Shown piece by piece: positions 11,761-22,763 of a DNA stretch of 64,000 bases. The position numbers and the translations under genes were made by a program. Position 1 is the stretch's first letter. Each line of letters starts with the position of its first letter. Under the pieces are notes generated by a model, which made no database searches, had not been told where the DNA came from, and was given only the letters and a program-made list of their open reading frames with translations. The DNA is from Gymnopilus junonius (Eukaryota > Basidiomycota > Agaricomycetes > Agaricales > Galerinaceae), in NCBI GenBank assembly GCA_015501075.1, contig JADNYJ010000149.1, positions 36,195 to 100,194 on the forward strand, written 5' to 3'.

Positions 11761-12828
11761 AAGATAGCTTTGTAAAGAGGATGTCAATGAATCAATGTAT
11801 TTTTCAGATATACTTTGCTTGCACTCACACAAATTGCAGGGATCCTGCAATTTTTCTCTGCATAGAGCATACCACTCCCTTTGGTCAATAGTCCTGGCTC
11901 TCAGGAGTTGAATTAAACCAGATGAGGGCATCTTACACCACATTGGGCCTTGTCAACAAGCATTGTGGAATGCCAGAAAGCCCAGCAGCATGTCTGCCTG
12001 CAAGGATATTCAGGAAGGGAGCAAACCTCATGTTTGTCAGTGGACAGTGAAAGATAGGGAGAGTCATATACAGAGACAAAGGTGTCTGAACAAGAAACTG
12101 CATGTTTATTTACAGTGGATTGTAGCTATATGTTGGGTTGTTAGCATATATCCAACAAAATGCAAAGGAAAAAAAACACTCACATTCACATTCCCACTAC
12201 TTGCCACAGCCAAATACTCCTCTGACTCCACTCAACCTCAGGATCCCCACCCACTCTGATGATCCACTCCCTCACCATACTGTTCTTATTCCTGCAATCC
12301 CACACCTTCACCATCCCATCCTTCCCTGTGCTTGCCATATACTGGCCCTGTGCTTGGGTCAACATTCAGGCTGACCACAGGTCTAATATGTGCTAGGACC
12401 TGCAGGCTGGCCCACTTCCTTAACATATCACATCACATTTTCAAGTAAAGTATTCATTGTAGCTTTTACAGAGTTCAAGCAGCCTAACATCATCTCATGG
12501 GATGTCCTTTAGGCTTATAGTAATACTTAATTGGATTTAAATTTTTGTTTACACAAGGCTAATCACACATGGTACATCATACATTAGGGGGGGTCAGAGT
12601 GCCAGGTTCTGAGCCAGTTCTGACAGTCAGTTCTGAAGAAATTATTTTGAACCAAAATCATGAGAAACACCAGAACCAGAGCCATGCAGAACCTGTTCTT
12701 GTCTCTCTCCATTGAGTTCCATCACTTTAAGGAATTTATTTGGTAATAAACTGAGGATTATCTTATATAATAATAAAATTTGTGCCTGCTGTCCCTCAAC
12801 TCTGAGACCTTTGCACTATATTTAATAC
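11761..12828. other. CpG-poor stretch, decayed repeat DNA
   Basis: Short frames only. Around 12,605-12,705 there is a weak inverted arrangement of CAGGTTCTG and CAGAACCTG blocks that could be another eroded MITE, but no target duplication was found. A CA-rich, Pro/His-coding stretch lies at 12,160-12,360. Confidence 0.3.
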
Positions 12829-12936
12829 TTTAGGGCCCAAAATCCCTCTTATTCCCTGGAATTTGGAGGAACCCACAAGAGTCCCAGGGGAGTCCCAGGG
12901 ATTCCCCAGGGAATATAAGAGGGACCCATAAGTACT
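12829..12936. repeat. Small foldback repeat, copy B
   Basis: The unit begins TTTAGGGCCCAAAATCCCTC and ends with AGGGACCCATAAGTACT. CCCTCTTATTCCCTGG near the left pairs with CCAGGGAATATAAGAGGG near the right, so the unit is a near-palindrome. A second copy lies about 600 bp downstream, and the end motif is shared with the larger element at 227-860. Probably a very short MITE or an internally deleted relative. Confidence 0.6.
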
Positions 12937-13430
12937 ACTTGCTATGTGGCATGAAGAAGCAGGAAGTGCCTTTATGCCTTTGCAGCTTTATATTGACATT
13001 TAAATCATGATCAAGAATGTCTATTTTTGCATTGCTAAAACCATGGTGGACAACTCATCTGATGACTTTTACCTCATCTTACTTGGGACTGATAGACTGG
13101 AGGAGCTTTAAGGAATCTTGTGAACAATGGTCAGCAGTGACTTGAGTCTAGACATGCTTCAACTTGTCCTCCAGCTTGGTGGTACCTCTGAGGTATCCAG
13201 CATTTTGGTTAATCACCCTGAGTGGGATAGATCATCTCATCAACTTAATCTGCCTGCACTGGCAAAAGATGGACAGCATGTTCATAAGGGTGTTGACCAC
13301 ATCAAACTGTTTTCCTGGCATGGAAATGTCTCTGTTGCAAACATAAATCTTCAAACATGCTAGTAATCTGGCTGATGGAAAGTGAGAGAAATACCTATGC
13401 TCCACACAATTCTTCAGAGACTCGAGCTAC

Positions 13431-13525
13431 TTTAGGGCCCAAAATCCCTCTTATTCCCCAGGAATCCAGGGAAACCCAAGGGAGTCCCAGGGATTCCTTG
13501 AATATAAGGGGGACCCATAAGTACT
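13431..13525. repeat. Small foldback repeat, copy C
   Basis: It starts with the same TTTAGGGCCCAAAATCCCTC as copy B and ends in GGACCCATAAGTACT, with AGTCCCAGGGATTCC in the centre. It is in the same orientation as copy B and shares most of its length with small indels. The two copies bracket 12,937-13,430, which has no recognised gene. Confidence 0.6.
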
Positions 13526-14640
13526 GTGTTTTAGCAGCAAACATCATCCATTGATATCATCACTGCCAATGCCATGATTATCACCCTGCATCCCATGGGC
13601 TCTTCCCAGGCATATGCCATGGGGTGATTGCAGCCATTTTTTACCTCTGGTGTGTCTGATCTCTCCTTCATCAGAGTTCATCCTACTGACACCCTTTAAT
13701 TTGTAGAACCTCTCTGCTATGCTTATCCCCTTGACCTACTGCCAAACTCCTCAAAAATACACCCTACATCACCACCCATGTTTTCTACCCTTCCCTCATC
13801 GCTTAGGCTTCCTTCAAGATCCACCACTGCTGCTAGCAATGTCGCATCGCTGCATTGTCTTCCCATTACTAGCATCGCCACCCCGCAACATTTTTTTCTT
13901 ATTCTTCTTACTGTGATTTCTTTTCAGTTCATTGGTATTACCTTCTATCTTTTGCAGTTCGATTTAAGCCCCCATACACGAACTTATTCAACTTACAAGT
14001 CACTGCTATGATGACTCAAAACTGAGCAGTTGATAAAGACCTCAAATTCATTTATTTTCTTTGCTTATTTTTGTTTCTATGCCTGCGGCGACGTTCCCCT
14101 TTTCGTATTCCAACTTTTTTCAACTCTTACCACGCAGCTAGAGCCCGAACCTGGGTTCAAGCGAACTTTGAATGTGGTAATCTGAACCATTCGGGTTTTC
14201 AACATGCTCCGGGATTAGATCCTTGTAGGATGATCCATTACTCAAGCAGACGAAGCAGCCGCTACAGGGATACGGAGGCAGAACCTATATATTCCTCACC
14301 TCCACTTGGCTTTAGTTTGTTTGCCTTAACGTGCACAAATTCTTCGGAACAACTTGGTTGAGTACACCTCTTTCTGGTTGTCCGATTTTTCTATAATCAT
14401 GCAGAGGCACCCACCACCTAACCTCTGTTTTCTCCAAGCATCTATATTCGTGAAATGACACCCATTTAACCACGTTGGGTTCCTTGCACCTCCTCGACCT
14501 CATTCTAGCATACTTCTTCCTTGAAACCTTCTACCATCTGGCCCTCTCTCCCGGAAGCCAATCTTCTTGCCGTATTCCTTCCCCGGCAACTTATATCATT
14601 CCAACTACCTCTCAGCTTAACACACCTCATTTTATTTCAC
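13526..14640. other. Composition boundary and non-coding stretch
   Basis: CpG is nearly absent up to about 13,790 and frequent from about 13,796 on (CATCGCTTAGG, GTCGCATCGC and CACCCCGC follow closely). No terminal repeat or target duplication was seen at the switch. The sequence after it has open frames below 110 codons on both strands and no recognisable gene. Confidence 0.6.
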
Positions 14641-15030
14641 GTCTCTCAACTCATTGCTTCCTTTTGCGACCAATATGGTAAGTTCCCTCGACTCGTTGAT
14701 TCTATTGTTATAACTGCGCCTGTGAGGCATTCCAGATCATGCCAAAAAATCTTTGCAGGGGGGCATCTGTATCCTTTTCGTACACCCGTGGTGGAAGAGA
14801 ATATCTTGGCATCTTCGTTCGTGCAGAATTCAAGCGTCTGAGCACTGGATGGAAAGTAAGTACATACTTCAGTGAATTTAAATCTCATCTACATTTCCTC
14901 TTGATAGATATGGATCGCTAGCATTATCAAAAGGGGGAATACCATTGTCCACGTTCCAAGGCACACCGTCAAAATTCTTCAGTAAGTTATTGATTCCTAT
15001 TCACTATTTACTGACTAAGTGGTACATATA
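14640..15030 (+). CDS. Possible small spliced gene fragment, unknown function
   Basis: Intron-like signals fit a plus-strand model: an exon ending before GTAAGTTCCC near 14,679, an exon after TCTTTGCAG (about 14,757) reading GASVSFSYTRGGREYLGIFV and on to STGWK, a donor GTAAGTACAT at about 14,854, and an exon after TTGATAG reading IWIASIIKRGNTIVHVPRHT. The pieces join in frame, but the start is not fixed and no domain is recognised. It could equally be the 3' part of a decayed gene. Confidence 0.25.
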
Positions 15031-15064
15031 GCTGGGGTTGCTTCATTGTTCAGTTTTGACTGTC

Positions 15065-15619
15065 CTAAAGTCTAGCCGTCGACAAATCCCATGACAACCA
15101 TAGAAAGCGAATTGCACGACGGCTCTTTGTCATTAAGGACCCTTTGTTCGCTACCAGGCAGTGCGCTCTTTCCCCGTAGCGATCGACAAATTTGATAACG
15201 ACATCCCGGGGAGGTGTAGTCAACGACTGCGCACGAAGTGTTGTGCAATCTGGGCAATCTTCCAAAAATCCAACATATTTGAAGGGAAAAAGTTTCTTGT
15301 TGATATGGAAAGCATTGATTGAAGGGACATAGAGCGACTCAGCGGGAAGATCGCCGGACAGCTCCACCGCCTCGTAATAGGACTTGAGGTTGTCCAGGCC
15401 ACTCTTCAGAGCATAGAAGATTCTCGCAATGCGTGAGATATGAGTCTCGTTTAGAACGGAGTCTAATCCAACCCAAATGTAATCAGTCAGACGTTGGACA
15501 ATAAAGCCGTCTGGGACGACAGCACCAAACTGAATGCGTTCACCAAGTTTGAGGTTAACTAGTAACAATGTGACGCGCCAATGCACGGTTGAGAGGATTT
15601 TGATCAAAATTCGCGCCAT
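15065..15619 (-). pseudogene. Fungal kinase-like protein, truncated and frameshifted
   Basis: The long frame reads LGERIQFGAVVPDGFIVQRL, then ISRIARIFYALKSGLDNLKS, then TPPRDVVIKFVDRYGERAHC. The order of an inducible-looking N-terminal region followed by a VVIKFV...RYG..AH segment is typical of agaricomycete kinase-like proteins, where the Lys of VIKF corresponds to the ATP-binding Lys of the third beta strand. In another frame a few codons later LSMVVMGFVDG appears, resembling the hinge segment of the same family, so a frameshift separates them. The frame stops right after the hinge and no catalytic loop (HRD) or DFG follows. The gene therefore lacks most of the kinase domain. Confidence 0.55.
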
Positions 15620-15772
15620 GTGATAGAAATAGGATGTCAGGTCTAAGGCTGATTAAAACAGGTGGAGTACTTCGTATTAACTAGTAATAATGTGAGTGCC
15701 AATGCACGATTGAGAGGCTTGTGACCAGACTTTGCACCATGTGATAGAAATAATTGGATGTCATGTCTAAGG
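15553..15772. repeat. Imperfect tandem duplication of a ~100-bp unit
   Basis: Two adjacent segments share ACTAGTAA.AATGTGA, GCCAATGCACG.TTGAGAGG and ACCATGTGATAGAAATA- or GCCATGTGATAGAAATA-type blocks in the same order: roughly 15,553-15,648 and 15,677-15,770. They differ by substitutions and small indels. The duplication lies between the end of the JmjC-like gene and the kinase-like relic, and supplies the apparent start of the latter. Confidence 0.7.
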
Positions 15773-17753
15773 ATTCCGGATATGAAATGTACACCTCAAT
15801 AAATGAAAAAGAATATGGCTCACCTTCTTGCTTCTTTTTGCTGCTGGTTTCTCTGCCATTTTCGGCCGAGCAGGGGCTGCCTTTCGTTTCCTAACCGACC
15901 CTTCTCCCACACCATCTTGCTCTACTTGCCTGACAATCCAAGGCCTTCCGTCAATCACACGATTGACCTCCTTTTTTGCCCCCTTCATCCACGTCTCCAA
16001 CCTTTGCATCTCCTCCCTCGGGTAAAAGTCGGCCATTTTCATCTTTCCAAAAAGGTCGGACCACTCAGAAAGTCCCGGAGTCGAAACGCTATTGATGATA
16101 TCGTCGACAGTTTCGACAGCATCATTGGTGCTATTGGGACCCTCTTTCAGGCCATCTATAACATTAAAGATCGCCCGGAAATTGTCCTTCGCATTGGAAA
16201 TCAACTGCGAGCTGACATAAAAGAAACTGCCATGCGCAGCAGCCCTGGAGAACGTGATGACGGCGTGAATGGTGCCCGGAGCCATTTCCCAGAAAAGGAG
16301 TTCATTGTCGTCAACCCAGAGCACCTCCAAACCCTCCAACTCGTCAATTGCATCGAATACAAGGTGCTCCGAGCTTTCTGAGCACCGCCGTTGCATATGC
16401 ACCTCCAAATTAGCTTCTGTAGGAGGCCAGAAGAGCCAGAGCTTTTGTCCGTAAAGGTGCGCGGATGCCTGGCATTGTAAAACACCGTCGAAGTGTGGAT
16501 GAGTAATGCCGGCCATGGGACATACAACGAGCTTGTATTGCATCTCTTCTCCCGAGTGAAATCCTGGACAATCGGGATAGAGATGGTCTGGTCTCTTCAG
16601 ACCGCACTTGTTGGTGATGGGCCCCGGAAATCCAAACATACCGACCAGCGTGTCGTCGTCCGTCCATTCATTTTCTCCACCGAACATGATGCAATTGATG
16701 ACTTGCGTATTTCGAATGTTGGGGGGGAAATATATCGCAAGAAACTCACACCCTGTTCATTTCTAGCGTTAACCAGATCCTCCGTTACGTCGGACCTTGT
16801 GGGTCTCCTATCATATTTCAGAACGTCAATAAAAGGCACCACCACCGATGAGGGAGCTGGTCGTTTGGAAAGCGGCCGAGAGATATTCATTAGACGCTCC
16901 AGAGTTTTGACGCCTATTTCCTGCATTGGCGTGATGTTCGATATTGGACGCGACGTCCATATTTCATATAGCTCTTTGATCCATTTGTTTTCGCTGCAAC
17001 GCACTGTCCTCGACGAAAAATGAAGTCGAGTTAACGATCAGAAAATCGAAAGAGTATGATCCAACTCACATTGAGGGATGTTTTCTGCAATCTCGCTGCC
17101 TTCGTGTTCAAAAAAAATGCTTTTCAACCCCTCGTTTTTAGACCGGCTATTCGTTGAAGTTCCTAAATGAATACTTTTGTTCATGTAACCCGTTGATAGA
17201 GAAGAAAAAGTAACTAACCATCGGAGGTAGATGGTTTGTTATTTTCAGCCTTTGCTTTAGACTTCCCTCCGCATGTCCAAGACGATTTACCCCTCCATGT
17301 AAGGTGCTCGGTGTCGAGGGTAGCGCTGCCGCTGTCGGGATGTGGAATTCTCGAGTTCTTTACCTGGCTAATCTCAGATGCTACCTCAATCCAGCCATTG
17401 TTCTTATAGTATAAAAGTTTTCCTGCTCTAACATGAGCATGAATTTTCGCCTTGTTACGCTTGGTTTGTTTTTCAGATGCCGCCTCCTTGAATCCCGGTG
17501 TGGCTAGCCACATGTCGCCATTCTGAAATTTTATGGAGCAGTCATTGGTAGGAATTTCACCAAAAAAATGGACGTAGTATTTTTCCAGTGTTTTCTTTGT
17601 CAAAGACACAGCCGGACATTCGACTCGGACTGGTCAATATTAGAAATTTTGTCATTCGAGACGGTGGAACTTGTACTGACTAATGTTATCTTCTAGCTTT
17701 CTAGTGAGTATGAAGTTTTCGTTAGCATGATGAATAACCTCACCCGATGACAT
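15767..17753 (-). CDS. JmjC-like 2-oxoglutarate oxygenase
   Basis: A five-exon model keeps one frame: 17753-17681, 17629-17219, 17162-17070, 17003-16752 and 16701-15824 (569 codons), with reading on to a stop at 15,767. The introns are 49-66 nt with GTCAGT, GTTAGT, GTGAGT, GTGTGAG and AG ends. The C-terminal half contains AGITHPHFDG, giving the Fe-binding HxD pair (about residues 346/348), GQKLWLFWPPT just after it, and APGTIHAV with the third His (about residue 422). That is the jelly-roll metal site of JmjC-type enzymes, with Lys in GQKLW a candidate 2-oxoglutarate contact. The tail is basic (RKRKAAPARPKMAEKPAAKR), suggesting nuclear location. The substrate is unknown. It could be a protein or nucleic-acid hydroxylase or demethylase. 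A downstream exon beyond a GTGAGC donor is possible. Confidence 0.75.
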
Positions 17754-18014
17754 GATGTTAAATCGTTGACTTCGTAATGGAGATAGTGTGACGAAGACTG
17801 ACAAAGTACACAAGTGAACGCTATTGAGTGAACGCTATTGACCCAGCAAATTGTCGCCCCACGTGACGCGCGGGAACCTCGGAAGGCAGGCCTCGGCAAG
17901 ATTGTCAGGACTTGTCGCATTGAAAAAATCTTGCCCTCGTTTGGTTTTTGGTTGGTTTACGGCCATTGATTTGAACCGTGGAAAAATATATTCACATGAT
18001 AGACAGATTATATA

Positions 18015-19110
18015 TTCTACGAAAAACGTTAGGCCATGTGTATGTGAAGGCAGGAGTAATCATCTAGCGGATCAGACTGCGCCACGCACCACGCACCAAG
18101 ACATAACCACGTACCACGTACCACAAACACATGACTTAGACCACTGTGCCCATCTTCTAATTTTTGAGCCTGTAGATCAAAGTATTCGGAAGGCAGTTGT
18201 TATTCCCATAAATCCACATAACCACCCTCGCCACCCTCATGAGAAACCTACCCTTGCAGAGAAATCGTTTGTCAAGGCAGCATGTAAGGCAAGTAGCGAG
18301 ACAAGCATTTCTGCAAAGGCACTTCATACAAGTGCTACTATGGCAACAATGCTCGCTGGAGAATCATGGCAAGCTCGACTTCCTGGTTTAGTTGACAATA
18401 AGCGTCTTCGGAGATTTTTGAAGGATATCAATAAAGAAAACTATCCTTGTGGTCTCGACTGGGCCGGTCAGTGTTTTTTTTCGGAATATTGATGTGGCAA
18501 TTAATTAAATGCTCAAAATTAGGGGTTCAATTTGAAGCTGAAAGAGAGGCAAAGCTAGCTCTCGAAAAGCACTACATCCATACTGTCACTACGAAAGGGG
18601 AGCTCCGACTTGTAGTAACCATGCACCCACGGATAGTTAAGTATATCCATAGCATACGCTTTCTGGCACTGGATTACACATTCAAGCATGTCCGTGGTGA
18701 GATGAATGAATGGGAAGTTGCAGGTCCTATTGACCAATATAAAAAAATTTCGTCTTAATTTCTCTGGGCCGAGTCTATCCTTATATTATTTGACGTTCTA
18801 GGAGTGACATTTTCGAGTCTTTATTGAAACAAAGCCACACACGAAGCCCTTCGACACAATATTTCAGGAGTTCTTCGACATTATTTGTCATGTGACTGGA
18901 AAGAAACTGACGTTCAAGCAGTTAAATCCAGATGCACATCTCAGAGCCCAAAGATGTGGCGACAATTTAATTCGGATGAATGGTCCAGAAGTCAGCGGTA
19001 TCACTATGAAAGACCCACTCCAGATTGTACAATACTTTTCCAAGGCGTGTGTTCAACACTTTTATCGGTGGAGTCTCCCCTTCTATTTCTATATCTATAG
19101 GAGAATCTAA
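18015..19110 (+). pseudogene. MULE-like transposon protein fragment
   Basis: Exon 1 carries INPHNHPRHPHEKPTLAEKS and ARLPGLVDNKRLRRFLKDIN and ends at GGGCCG before GTCAGT. After an intron (acceptor near 18,523) the frame continues VQFEAEREAKLALEKHYIHT and then RFLALDYTFKHVRGEMNEWE, where DYTFK may hold the first catalytic Asp of a MULE-type DDE site. A further piece, RVFIETKPHTKPFDT to FDIICHVTGKKLTFKQLNPD, is out of frame by one base near 18,810. The HNHP...DYTFK pattern matches a repeated agaricomycete family that I associate with Mutator-like elements; the family name is inference. The C-terminal half and the remaining catalytic residues are missing. Confidence 0.5.
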
Positions 19111-20816
19111 AATTCTGACTATATGAATATTGACGAACTTTCAGACTTACTATGCATTGAAGTAGGCAATGAAAGGGTGAAAGGCTGCCAGAGTGATTTC
19201 AGATAGTGTAGTGTAGAAGGAAAGCATAGTCCTGGGAAGAGCCAAAATCGACCCCAGGAGAGGAAGGTATACTGAAAGGAAGACGCCTAAAGACCGAGAT
19301 GCAGATGTTGCACCCTCGTAACCATCGAACAATAGATGCAGGGCCTGCTGCAAGGAGAAAGCAAGCCCAAGGCCAAACGGCCAACAGCAGGATGGGCTCG
19401 AACAATAAAATGTAAGATCATCAGGTTTGCGAAACCCAACAAATGCTATGCAAACGAGGAGAGAAGGTTGCAGGCATATTCTTTCTGGCGCAGGGCGAAG
19501 TAAAGGTTGGGAAATATGCGAATCTGGTTCAACGACAGAAATAAGACAAGTCCACTGCATGATCAAGAATCATTCTGAAAGTATTCGACGGGGCGACCAT
19601 CACGGTGAGGAAGATTGCTCGATACAAGCTTCAGGATAAAGCAGCTGAGTCTGCTAGATGGGAGTAGATAAGCAAAGGATCCAGTAAATCGTACCAGTAT
19701 CGTCAGAGGATGGTAAAAGTCCGTCAACGGTCGATATGTCCTGCTGTGCCTAGCGGACAAACAGCGACAGAGCTGATTGTCAAAAATACATCGCGAATAG
19801 AGCCAGGAGAGTTAGAATATCGTCCAGCAGTACATAGTGGACGAGCCTGGGCCTGAGCCATGGGCTTGGGCGTTGGCGGAAGAGCAGATGGAAATATGAG
19901 AGGCCTGAGCGGTCCGTCGACAGCGCGCTAAGCTCTGATTGCCAGCCCTAAACAAATGATTGGCAGTGAATCCAGCTGAATCGTCCGTCGTCCGTCGTTA
20001 CTCACCTTTCTCCTCGTCGTCTGCTATGTGCTGCTGGATGACGAATATTAACGAGAGATAAGTCATTTTCTGTGGGACTTACGCCAGGAATATACCAAAA
20101 AATTATATCATATTGGCTGCAACTAAGGCAGGCAGCCACTGCCATGAATACATGAGCAAGAGCAGGTACGACGGACAGTGTTCGTTTGCACATTAGGCGA
20201 GGGTTCGTGTTGTGGAGTGGATAGTGAAGAAATGAGACAAAACTAAGATACCATCCAGGAACATGGTCGACTAGCCTGAGCTTGAATGGTGATGGAAGAG
20301 CGGTGGAGGACAAATGTTGCCACTGAGCTGACTGCAATCTCGTCTAGCAATACGGGTTGGTGCGGGTGAGGTCACATGACAGCAACCCATAGTTGTTGAA
20401 ATAAGGGGGCCGCACCCACCCTAAAGTCCTTTAGCACTGGAATGCAAGTTTTGTGGTTGTTGCTCTTCCTTTCACTTCACACACGGCACGTTGGAGCCCA
20501 CCTCAAGACGCGTCTGCTTCGCGCCTCCCTCCCGCCCGCCTTACAGGGAAAGTCAGTGGCATCCCTTCCTTTCGAATTTGGTACATTTATATTATATCTT
20601 TTCATCAAGGACGCGTCTTTTGATGCGTTCTTACTTCCTCCGCTGCACGCTTGAGGGGTAACGTGGGCAGCTGGGATCTTAGAAATTCTCAGGCCTGGGA
20701 ATACGCTGAGTGAAAAGTCACCTCTTACTTCCAAGCGGGCTTCAGGATACCTACACTTCAGTCCATAATCACAAATTTGCAATCGCTAACCTCCTCACAC
20801 TTTCAGGTTTAAAGTC
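19111..20816. other. Intergenic stretch, no supported gene
   Basis: Frames of up to 138 codons exist on the minus strand (19,150-19,566) and 111 codons (20,002-20,337), but they show no domain and no conserved splice pattern. GC-rich pieces near 19,840-19,920 and 20,260-20,310 share loose similarity (AGCCTGNGC then GGAAGAGC), a possible old duplication. Confidence 0.35.
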
Positions 20817-22391
20817 ATGCCAATAACTGCAACATATGTAAGTCGCTACTTGGGACTCAATGGCAGGCTTTAATTTACATAGATTTCCAGCTTGGTATCA
20901 GCACTCCCTTGCGCCCATGGGACGGCACCCACGTCGTTGTACCGATTTCCACAGCCCAGCTTACCACTCTCCTGGCGGAGAGTATCCAATGACAGAAGAC
21001 CTCAACCTTGGGTGACGATCTCTTCTCGCTGTCCCCTTTAACATCACCAGAGCCTACGCCACCTCACACTCCAGCAGGAATGCCCCCATGTTCCCCCAAA
21101 CCCACGAACACCACCTTGCAGGAAGGTATTCCCTGCACAAATCCAGCTATTCCTCCCCCCAGCAGCTTGAAACCCGGCGAAAATTCACGCGAGAAATGGA
21201 AGCAGACGTTGAGGGCAAACGCTCACGCCACTCGTAAAAAACGCCGGTTAGCCCAGCAGGAAGCTCGATTCGGTGATGGACCAGTCCCTTCAGGCGCGCA
21301 GAGCAAGTATGTCTGCGCTGCAGAACCAGTATACACGCCCTTGGACTCAAGACATGCGGGCATCACAAGTACGGGCTTCACCGCCTTGGACTGTGGCTCG
21401 ATAGACGGCAAGACGCATCAGACATATCGCCTGAAGGATATGGTTGGCGAGCGGTCTACGTTCAACCTGTCACTTCAGGAGTGGGATGGAAAGTACGCAG
21501 CCTACCGTTATTCTGTCTGGCTATGCTCACTCGTTTATAGGACGCCCATGGCCGTTGTTGACCTCGATGGCAGGATCTTTGGCTTCTTGGCAGGTATTCC
21601 GGACGCGGACTACTGGGAGGAGCAACATCAAGCCGCTGCTCAGCTACTCGAAGATGCACGGCGTCGCTGTCGTCTCCCAAAACACTCTGCGCATCACCGC
21701 CGGGGTGCGTTCACTACCTTGTGGTGCGGGTTCTCTCATGGTGGCGGCTCAACTGAACCAGGGAATTGCACCGACACCAAGACAAATAAAGGCATTCTCG
21801 ATGGACTGATGTCGGCAGAGCCTTTCAGCAGAATTGCAGGGTTTGGTTCATGTGAGTTATTGACTTCAGCCATTAACCACTCAGAAGTACTCATTAGTCC
21901 ATCAGCCGTCTTAAAGGATGGGCTCCAGGCCTACACAAACACTACGTCGAGAAATTATGTGAAGTACAGAAAGCAAATCCCTCCCTCAAACGTCCCTTCC
22001 TCAACAGTGTCTTTCCGTCAACCATGTTCAACCTAGGACCACGCACCGTCTGCTACCCGCACCGCGATTTTGCCAACCTATCTTTTGGGTTTTGCGCCAT
22101 TACCGCACTTGGCTCCTTCAATCCCAAAAAGGGGGGCCACCTCGTGCTCTGGGAGTGCGGCCTGGTTATCGAATTCCCCCAGGATCAACCGTCCTCATTC
22201 CATCATCCATCATCACCCACTTTAATACCGCCATCGCCAAATCCGAGACGCGCTACTCCTGCATGCAATATGCGGCAGGTGGCCTATTCAGATGGGTAGA
22301 CCATGGCTTGAAGAAAACGGAGACGCTCCACAAGTCGCTTTCAGAAAAGGAGCTGGATGAATGGCCTCTCTCTACTCCTTCCTTCTGTTAA
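20817..22391 (+). pseudogene. TET/JBP-like 2-oxoglutarate/Fe(II) dioxygenase, disrupted
   Basis: The reading starts MPITATY (20,817), splices at GTAAGTCGCT to an acceptor at 20,890 and continues YLGISTPLRPWDGTHVVVPI. After a Pro/Ser-rich and basic N-terminal part it reads LSLQEWDGKYAAYR, VVDLDGRIFGFLAGIPDADY, GFSHGGGSTEPGN and, after an intron, FNLGPRTVCYPHRDFANLSF. YPHRDF holds the HxD iron ligands. GGHLVLWECGLVIEF, then STVLIPSSIITHFNTAI with the distal His, and SETRYSCMQYAAGGLFRWVD with the Arg expected to bind 2-oxoglutarate complete the core. This architecture fits the fungal TET/JBP family reported with KDZ transposons, which oxidise methylcytosine or related bases. It is broken by an in-frame TGA (20,990-20,992), a one-base loss in GGATGG near 21,918 and one in a C run near 22,177. 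The breaks could be sequencing errors, but three in one gene suggest a pseudogene. Confidence 0.75.
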
Positions 22392-22763
22392 TGCTTCATA
22401 GCGCATAGATTTTAATTCACGAGCAATATCTTATAGCGAGGATGTAGAATTGTAATTCTAATAATTTCAATTTTGTGAATGACATCGCGTTCGTTTGCGC
22501 TCATGCTATGCCTGAATGGATGTCATCATTTGGGTCTTTCACCCCAGTGTTTATTTTCTTACATTTCTTGCTTCTTGATACACTTCCTATTGGTATTATT
22601 GGCACAAAACAACTGTAGAAACATACAAGGTAGGCGTGTAAACTAAGCATGATCACGACGCGGACGCTTGAATCCGATGTTTCCGCGCCGTCTTCCAATG
22701 GCCTTTTCACGCGCATCACTGGATAACCGATTTCAGCGTTGAAGTGCTTGCCGTCTCCTTGAG

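Noticed and set aside
19150..19566. 138-codon minus-strand frame with hydrophobic content
   Set aside because: No domain, no start context and no splice partners; the plus strand of the same stretch also has long open runs.
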